DNA of 9,925 bases from UBA8516 sp964434855 (lineage in GTDB: Archaea; Thermoproteota; Nitrososphaeria; Nitrososphaerales; Nitrosopumilaceae). This document shows, one piece after another, positions 6,146 through 9,925 of the stretch. Both the position numbers and the translations under genes were made by a program. The notes under the pieces were generated by a model, which ran no database searches, was not told the DNA's origin, and saw only the letters and a list, made by a program, of their open reading frames with translations. Every line of letters starts with the position of its first letter. The first letter of the stretch is position 1. The stretch covers positions 1 to 9,925 of the forward strand of contig CAYSWR010000035.1 of NCBI GenBank assembly GCA_964434855.1, written 5' to 3'.

Positions 6146-6767
6146 GTTTTTCACCTGTTTTTATTTGAAGCGAAATGTTTTCTATATCTTTTTCTAAGTC
6201 ATGTAACTCTTTAATCAAAAGTTTTAGATCAATCTTGTCTATCTCAAATTTTAAATTTTTTGTTTCATCAATAGAATTTATTTCAAATAGTACATCAGCA
6301 CATGGATGTAAACCTCCTAATGTTTTAACTAGTTTGGTAGTTGTTGTAGCAGTAGCTCCAATTACTCTATCTCCAAGTGTATGTATTTGATAATCGATCT
6401 CTGCTAGTACTCCACTATCTTTTAGTTTTTTCCATAAAAAATTGATTTTATCATCGGAAGTATCTGGAATGCCAAGTTTTTTTGCAGAAAATTTATCATC
6501 ATCAACATCACTATGAATCAACATCTCTGTGAGTCCAGCTAAGGAATAAAATAAATCTCCGATTTTCTCTTTTTGAACACCATCAATCTTGGTCTGACCT
6601 ATGGTTTCGTCCGATACATGTAATGCAAAACCAACTTTACGATTCTCTAAAAATATTTCGCCATTAGACATTCCCTCTTTTAATTTTTCAACCAGTTGAT
6701 TCAGCGAACTATCTGGAAGTTTAAATAATTCTGCCATTCGTGATATTTGTTTATCAGTTATGCTCAT
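6138..6767 (-). CDS. Hypothetical protein between two AbrB-type genes (unknown function)
   Basis: 209 aa, ATG at 6767. I do not recognise the family. The N-terminal 40 residues are helical (ISRMAELFKLPDSSLNQLVEK), followed by a strand-rich piece (IFLENRKVGFALHV), a central helical part (KIGDLFYSLAGLTEMLIH) and a C-terminal alpha/beta segment. The latter has a long strand set (DYQIHTLGDRVIGATATTTT), then CADVLFEINSI, LKFEIDKIDLKLL and a closing amphipathic helix. No signal peptide or membrane segment is present. A TATA-like CTTTAAATT (minus strand, 6789-6797) sits about 26 bases before the ATG, so it may have its own leaderless promoter in addition to read-through from the AbrB gene 36 bases upstream. 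Its stop overlaps the antitoxin-like gene. Being cotranscribed with a PIN module, it could be a third component. A loose similarity to the COMM-domain layout is speculative. Confidence 0.7.
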   Translation of the reverse strand: MSITDKQISRMAELFKLPDSSLNQLVEKLKEGMSNGEIFLENRKVGFALHVSDETIGQTKIDGVQKEKIGDLFYSLAGLTEMLIHSDVDDDKFSAKKLGIPDTSDDKINFLWKKLKDSGVLAEIDYQIHTLGDRVIGATATTTTKLVKTLGGLHPCADVLFEINSIDETKNLKFEIDKIDLKLLIKELHDLEKDIENISLQIKTGEKHE

Positions 6768-6788
6768 ATGTTATATCATCTAATTTTC

Positions 6789-6797
6789 AATTTAAAG
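6789..6797 (-). promoter_or_regulatory. Possible TATA box for the 209-aa gene
   Basis: On the minus strand CTTTAAATT ends about 22 bases and is centred about 26 bases before the ATG at 6767, the distance expected for a leaderless archaeal transcript. Evidence is position and base composition only. Confidence 0.35.
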
Positions 6798-6803
6798 TAG
6801 TCG

Positions 6804-6959
6804 CTAACTACCTTCATTCTTTCTTACTAAAATAGTAGTCCCTTTTATGTCTAACAACATCTCATTACCAGCTTTAAGTTTTAAATCGTTTACAACTTGA
6901 GAAGGAATGGCGATCATTATACTATTGCCTACCTTTCTCAGTTTTAATTTAATTTCCAT
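6804..6959 (-). CDS. Small AbrB/MazE-type DNA-binding regulator
   Basis: 51 aa from ATG at 6959. The reading frame stays open further upstream to 7034, but those codons run through the divergent promoter palindromes and would place a hydrophobic stretch before a complete domain, so the internal ATG is chosen. The whole protein is one AbrB-type swapped-hairpin domain: MEIKLKLRKVGNSIMIAIPS is the classic opening ('k..rkvGnS..i.iP'), then VVNDLKLKAGNEMLLDI, then TTILVRK. Such proteins bind DNA as dimers and act as transition-state regulators or antitoxins. Its start codon lies within the left arm of a 17-bp inverted repeat shared with the transposase promoter, so repression of both directions is inferred. 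It is the first gene of the cargo operon, 36 bases before the 209-aa gene. Confidence 0.85.
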   Translation of the reverse strand: MEIKLKLRKVGNSIMIAIPSQVVNDLKLKAGNEMLLDIKGTTILVRKNEGS

Positions 6960-7025
6960 ATCCTTTGGATATCCAAAAGATATACTTAAATATAACGATA
7001 TCCAAAGGATATGCATTGGATATCC
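6957..7025. promoter_or_regulatory. Shared divergent promoter with inverted-repeat operator
   Basis: CATATCCTTTGGATATC at 6957-6973 is repeated inverted at 6997-7013 (GATATCCAAAGGATATG), a perfect 17-bp inverted repeat with a 23-base spacer. A further TTGGATATCC, already present at 6965-6974, recurs at 7016-7025. The spacer holds TATACTTAAATATAA (6981-6995), TATA-like on both strands. Counting about 26 bases from it places start sites near 6962 on the minus strand (AbrB ATG at 6959) and near 7015 on the plus strand (TTG at 7016). One TATA region may therefore serve two leaderless transcripts, with operator arms covering both start regions. Confidence 0.7.
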
Positions 7026-8416
7026 ATTCATCACAAAATGAGAATAGCCGAACTACGAAAGCACTAAATATTCTTCAACAAAAAGAGAACGTCGTCAAAC
7101 TAAATGCAAATTCTTACAACGTTAGATCACAATCTGTCAGGAACAGATTTTACCTAGTAGAAATAGTAGATGATGTTTTTCAATGCAACTGTATGGACTT
7201 TCTATACAGATATGATGATTTGCCAAATCATGAATGTAAGCATATCATAAGTGTGAAGACACTACTTGAAACAGAGCATGATTTCCCGAATCCAAACACA
7301 AAACCCATAACAACTCAAGATAAGGTTTGCAAAGTATGCGGTTCTGAAATTATAGTCAAACATGGTACTCGCTTACTCAAGTATGGTATTAAGAAACAGA
7401 GATTCATGTGTAAAGACTGTGGTTACAAGTTTTCTATTTCAGATGAAGGTTTTGAACGAATGATGTACGATCCAAAAATTGTAACCGAAGCATTAAATTT
7501 GATAATGTCAGGTTTATCGCTTCGAAAAACTGCAAATCATTTGAAAATAACTTACAGTCGAGAGATAAGTCATGTTTCGCTTATGCATTGGGTTGAAAAA
7601 TTTACGAAAATAATGAAAGTCTATACTGACACTTTGGCACCTAAAGTTTCTGATGTTTGGCATGCCGATGAGATGATGCTAAATGTAAAAGGAGAAAAAC
7701 CTACTGGAAAAGGTCGGCATATGTGGCAATGGAACCTGCTAGATCATGAAACAAAGTTCTGGATTGCCACACAAATATCTAAGAAACGAGAGATTGCTGA
7801 CGCACGAAGGCTATTCAGAGAGGGTAAAATTCTGGCGAAAACTACTCCAAAAGAAATTATCACTGATTCTTTACCATCATATTCTCAAGCGGTACTAAGA
7901 GAGTTTCCAAGAAAAGACATCATGTCACTTCCTACAACCAAGCATACAAAATATCCAAGCATAGTTCACAGCACAAATAACAATCGTATTGAACGCTTGC
8001 ATAATGAAATTAGAGAAAAAACCCGTACGATGCGTGGTCTTGGAAATGAAAACTCTGCTCAAGTCTTTGCTGATGCTTCACGGATTTATCATAATTTTGT
8101 ACGACCACATTCAAGTCTTGAAAATAAAACTCCTGCAGAAGTAGCAGGTTTGGATCTTGAACTTGGTAATAACAAGTTGCATAATCTCATAAAACAAAGT
8201 GGTAAGAAATTTAATGAAGAACACAAATTCAAATTAAATCTTGGAAAGAGATTGTATCATGTGGAAATCATTGATGAAGAAAATTCTATTAAAGTAAAAG
8301 CAAAACGATGGTTAGACAAACAAATTTGGCGTGAAATTAATGACATTCTAAGACTGAGTGGTTTTAGTTGGCTATCTAATGGTAAGGACAGTTGTTGGAC
8401 GAAACCAACTTCCTAA
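7016..8416 (+). CDS. IS6-like DDE transposase with SWIM zinc finger and C-terminal extension
   Basis: About 466 aa from TTG at 7016. The frame also opens with TTG at 6965, but that lies upstream of the shared TATA; no ATG occurs before the conserved part. Domain order: a SWIM finger (CxC at codons 7184 and 7190, CxH at 7235 and 7241); a zinc ribbon (Cys at 7328, 7337, 7409, 7418); a helix-turn-helix-like region (MSGLSLRKTANHLKI); then the DDE core. Catalytic residues are Asp at 7667 (WHADEMMLNVKG), Asp at 7865 (ITDSLPSYSQAV) and Glu at 7991 (NNRIERLHNEIREKTR), with 41 residues between the last two, more than the usual 34 of IS6. The RIYHNFVRPH and KTPAEVAG tail is typical. About 75 extra residues follow, ending LSGFSWLSNGKDSCW. 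It would act at the 61-bp terminal repeats. A T-run follows the stop. Confidence 0.92.
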   Translation: MDIHSSQNENSRTTKALNILQQKENVVKLNANSYNVRSQSVRNRFYLVEIVDDVFQCNCMDFLYRYDDLPNHECKHIISVKTLLETEHDFPNPNTKPITTQDKVCKVCGSEIIVKHGTRLLKYGIKKQRFMCKDCGYKFSISDEGFERMMYDPKIVTEALNLIMSGLSLRKTANHLKITYSREISHVSLMHWVEKFTKIMKVYTDTLAPKVSDVWHADEMMLNVKGEKPTGKGRHMWQWNLLDHETKFWIATQISKKREIADARRLFREGKILAKTTPKEIITDSLPSYSQAVLREFPRKDIMSLPTTKHTKYPSIVHSTNNNRIERLHNEIREKTRTMRGLGNENSAQVFADASRIYHNFVRPHSSLENKTPAEVAGLDLELGNNKLHNLIKQSGKKFNEEHKFKLNLGKRLYHVEIIDEENSIKVKAKRWLDKQIWREINDILRLSGFSWLSNGKDSCWTKPTS

Positions 8417-8417
8417 A

Positions 8418-8424
8418 TTTTTTT
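8418..8424 (+). terminator. Oligo-T terminator after the transposase
   Basis: Seven consecutive T residues begin two bases after the transposase stop codon, and no strong hairpin precedes them. Archaeal termination commonly uses such T-runs. A second small structure, GATCTA-CGAA-TAGATC at 8497-8512 followed by TCTTTATA, lies further down and could be a backup. Confidence 0.45.
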
Positions 8425-8551
8425 ACTTTGATAACTAAACTCATTTTTTGAATCTATGAAGGGATCGGTTGGATTTGCTATTAACAAACCGTCAGCGATC
8501 TACGAATAGATCTCTTTATATGTAAAAATCAACCTGAAGAATATTATTGAA

Positions 8552-8559
8552 AAATATAT
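8552..8559 (+). promoter_or_regulatory. Possible TATA box for the TIR effector gene
   Basis: AAATATAT within GAAAAATATATTTTC lies about 70 bases before the effector ATG at 8626. Transcription from about 8580 would give a leader of roughly 45 bases, consistent with the use of a Shine-Dalgarno site (GGAG at 8615-8618). An alternative TATA-like TTTATATG is at 8515-8522. The region is AT-rich, so the call is weak. Confidence 0.3.
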
Positions 8560-8625
8560 TTTCTTATTTTGATAGGCAATGCAAAATAATACATAATAAT
8601 GCAAATATATTTTTGGAGAATTATA

Positions 8626-9768
8626 ATGACAGTTAAGGAGAAATCCGTTAATTCCGTAGAAAATATTCCTATTGAATCAAAGAGTACAAGAGGTCGTAAG
8701 GCTGGTGCTATTCCATTTCCAAGAAATTCCTTGACGGATGCTTTGAGGGTAGCCAAATCAATTTGGAATGATAACGCAGGTCGCCCATTTCCCTTGGGAG
8801 ATATTGCAAGCAAACTTAACTATAGTCCAACATCAGGCAGTTTTAGAGATTTAATACGATCTGCTGAAAGATACGGATTAACAGAAGGTACATGGGTACA
8901 AGATACGACAAAGACAATTGCTCTTTCTAGTTTAGGCATGTCAATCGTTGCACCAAAGGTAGATGAAGATCCAAATGCATACATGCGAAAAGCATTAGAA
9001 ACGCCAGAGGTATTCAAAGAGTTTCTCAATTCTGTTAACGGAAGAGTAATTCCGCCAGAAGATGTATGTAAAAGTACACTTATCAGAGATTCACATATCC
9101 TGAGAGAAGATGTTGATGCATGTTATGCAATTTTAAATAAAAACATACAAGAATTGAAACTTTCACAACCAAACACACAAGGCACACCTTACCTCAGATT
9201 AGATAAATTATCTGCAACTCTGTTGACATCGCCTACGATACAGGAAGGAGGAGAAACAACTGAAAAAGGCAGTGAGGAGGTACCTACACAATTGCCTATT
9301 GTTGTTTCTGAGACTCCTACAAAACAAATTCCAAAACAGATTTTTGTGGCTCATGGTAAAAATACAAGACCACTTGAACAACTCGAAAAAATCCTGAACA
9401 AATTTAAGGTAAATTACAAAGTTGCAGTTGAAGAACCTCATAGTGGGCGACCAGTAAGTACCAAAGTTGCTGAATTAATGAAGAACTGTACATCTGGAAT
9501 ATTCATTTTTACAGCTGATGAAAAAACTATAGATTCCGAGGGTAATGAAATTTGGAGACCTAGTGATAACGTGGTTTACGAACTAGGTGCAGCTTCAGTG
9601 CTGTATGGAAATAAAATAGTAATTTTTAAGGAAAGTGATGTTAAATTTGCATCTGATTTTAGTGATTTAGGATACATTTCGTTTGAGAAGGATAAATTAG
9701 ATGCAAAGGCTGCTGACCTGATGATAGAACTCATTAATCTTGGCTTCGTCCAACTTACTCCTACCTAG
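8626..9768 (+). CDS. Winged-helix plus TIR-like (CAP12/Pycsar-type, PF10137-like) effector
   Basis: 380 aa. ATG 8626 is chosen over the earlier ATG at 8599 because GGAG (8615-8618) lies seven bases before it. Residues 20-110 carry a basic start (TRGRKAGAIPFPRNS), then a winged-helix-like unit (ALRVAKSIWNDNAG, LGDIASKLNYSP, FRDLIRSAERYGLTEG, TIALSSLG); 111-195 are helical. A low-complexity linker (about 200-235) leads to the TIR-like domain at 237-376: QIFVAHGKN, EEPHSGRPVSTKVAELM, GIFIFTADE, then DNVVYELGAASVLYGNKIVIF, where Glu319 is in the catalytic-Glu position. Relatives cleave NAD or related nucleotides in CBASS or Pycsar immunity. No cyclase gene is nearby, so the N-terminal domain may itself sense the trigger. 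It ends four bases before the right transposon repeat, so it is mobile cargo. Confidence 0.83.
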   Translation: MTVKEKSVNSVENIPIESKSTRGRKAGAIPFPRNSLTDALRVAKSIWNDNAGRPFPLGDIASKLNYSPTSGSFRDLIRSAERYGLTEGTWVQDTTKTIALSSLGMSIVAPKVDEDPNAYMRKALETPEVFKEFLNSVNGRVIPPEDVCKSTLIRDSHILREDVDACYAILNKNIQELKLSQPNTQGTPYLRLDKLSATLLTSPTIQEGGETTEKGSEEVPTQLPIVVSETPTKQIPKQIFVAHGKNTRPLEQLEKILNKFKVNYKVAVEEPHSGRPVSTKVAELMKNCTSGIFIFTADEKTIDSEGNEIWRPSDNVVYELGAASVLYGNKIVIFKESDVKFASDFSDLGYISFEKDKLDAKAADLMIELINLGFVQLTPT

Positions 9769-9772
9769 ATTT

Positions 9773-9834
9773 ATCAACCTTAACTTACCAACCGCAACTT
9801 ACCACAGCTAGAACCCCGCAGAATTACCAGAGCC
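9773..9834 (-). repeat. Right terminal inverted repeat (TIR-R)
   Basis: Reverse complement of the left repeat; 9783-9834 differs from it at one position (G at 9821). The internal TGGTAA words are conserved on the minus strand, as is the GGCTCTGG outer end at 9827-9834. It begins four bases after the stop codon of the TIR effector gene and abuts the right ACATGAAG. Confidence 0.95.
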
Positions 9835-9842
9835 ACATGAAG
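9835..9842. repeat. Right 8-bp target-site duplication of the transposon
   Basis: ACATGAAG, identical to 5188-5195 and directly touching the right inverted repeat. Removing 5196-9842 would restore an uninterrupted intergenic sequence after the DUF2299-like gene. Confidence 0.92.
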
Positions 9843-9868
9843 AACAAACACCCACAAAATTAACAGTG

Positions 9869-9876
9869 TTATAAAT
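9869..9876 (+). promoter_or_regulatory. Possible TATA box for a gene beyond the window
   Basis: TTATAAAT lies in the flanking DNA after the transposon. Transcription would start near 9900. No coding frame that I can support begins before the window ends, so this is a weak call. Confidence 0.25.
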
Positions 9877-9925
9877 CGGAATTCTTATTAGTTAAATACC
9901 AAAGATCACATCAGATTTGAAAAAG

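Larger units (their letters stand above)
5196..9834. mobile_element. 4.64-kb IS6-like transposon with toxin-antitoxin-like and TIR-effector cargo
   Basis: The element is bounded by inverted repeats of about 61 bp (5196-5256 and 9773-9834) and flanked on both sides by ACATGAAG. Its outermost bases, GGCTCTGGTAATTTTGC, resemble the 'GGxxCTG...GCAAA' kind of end found in IS6-family elements such as IS26 (GGCACTGTTGCAAA). It contains one transposase with all three DDE residues. Passenger genes fill most of the rest: a four-gene minus-strand operon ending 12-13 bases from the left repeat, and a TIR effector whose stop is 4 bases from the right repeat. That tight packing against both repeats suggests the cargo is integral, not a later chance insertion. 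Perfect target duplication and near-identical repeats point to a recent, possibly still active insertion. Classic IS6 elements are under 1 kb with no cargo, so this is a passenger-bearing form. Confidence 0.93.

Noticed and set aside
6960..7034. Longer N-terminus for the 51-aa AbrB protein
   Set aside because: The extra codons are produced by reading through the operator palindromes and TATA region; the domain is complete from the ATG at 6959.
8497..8512. Hairpin GATCTA-CGAA-TAGATC as an attenuator or small RNA
   Set aside because: Stem of only six pairs, AT-rich; no further structure or conserved motif supports an RNA element.
6957..8600. A smaller nested IS consisting of the transposase gene only
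   Set aside because: The palindromes upstream (6957-7025) have no matching copy downstream of the stop at 8416, so there is no second pair of ends; the outer repeats serve this transposase.
8544..9441. Minus-strand open frames opposite the TIR effector
   Set aside because: Antisense shadows of a well-supported gene with no family resemblance.
8626..9768. A Thoeris or CBASS operon
   Set aside because: Only one TIR-like gene is present; no ThsA-like, CD-NTase, Cap2/Cap3 or SAVED partner is encoded within the element.
5172..9853. AAACACCC at both 5172-5179 and 9846-9853, just outside the transposon
   Set aside because: Not adjacent to the inverted repeats and spaced differently from them (8 bases before the left ACATGAAG, 3 after the right); it is most likely chance or an older local repeat, and ACATGAAG is the real target duplication.

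Overview
The window looks like a chromosome segment of an ammonia-oxidising-type archaeon (Nitrososphaerota/Thaumarchaeota, probably Nitrosopumilus-like). This is inferred from AT-rich DNA, an archaeal housekeeping set (UPF0200 and UPF0201, archaeal tRNA-G10 methyltransferase, short archaeal PRPP synthetase, short-form RNase Z), TATA-like promoters close to start codons, and GTG/TTG starts. No rRNA, tRNA or CRISPR array was seen.

Region 1 (1-4303) is conserved core. The 3' end of a UPF0200 kinase-like gene is joined by a GTGA overlap to a UPF0201 gene on the + strand. Convergent to it, a tight five-gene minus-strand operon runs PRPP synthetase, tRNA-G10 methyltransferase, RNase Z, sirtuin, DUF167. 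Its junctions overlap by 1 or 4 bases or lie 1 base apart. It joins nucleotide/NAD precursor supply, tRNA 3'-end processing, tRNA modification and NAD-dependent deacylation.

Region 2 (about 4304-5187) is a scarred accessory zone. It holds a 16-bp direct repeat, a decayed C-terminal fragment of a transposase related to the intact one downstream, and a DUF2299-like gene.

Region 3 (5196-9834) is an apparently intact 4.64-kb transposon. It has inverted terminal repeats of about 61 bp (51 of the outer 52 bases match) and is flanked exactly by an 8-bp target duplication (ACATGAAG at 5188-5195 and 9835-9842). It encodes an IS6-like DDE transposase with an extra SWIM zinc finger, a zinc ribbon and a C-terminal extension. 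Its cargo is a minus-strand operon (51-aa AbrB-type regulator, 209-aa protein of unknown function, SpoVT/AbrB-type antitoxin-like protein, PIN-domain RNase) and, on the + strand, a winged-helix plus TIR-like effector resembling NAD- or nucleotide-targeting immune proteins. Transposase and cargo operon diverge from one shared TATA region framed by a 17-bp inverted repeat that overlaps or abuts both predicted starts, which suggests common autoregulation. The combination, a selfish element carrying a toxin-antitoxin-like operon and a TIR effector under one switch, is the main discovery candidate.

Region 4 (9843-9925) is flanking DNA with a possible TATA box and no gene I can support.
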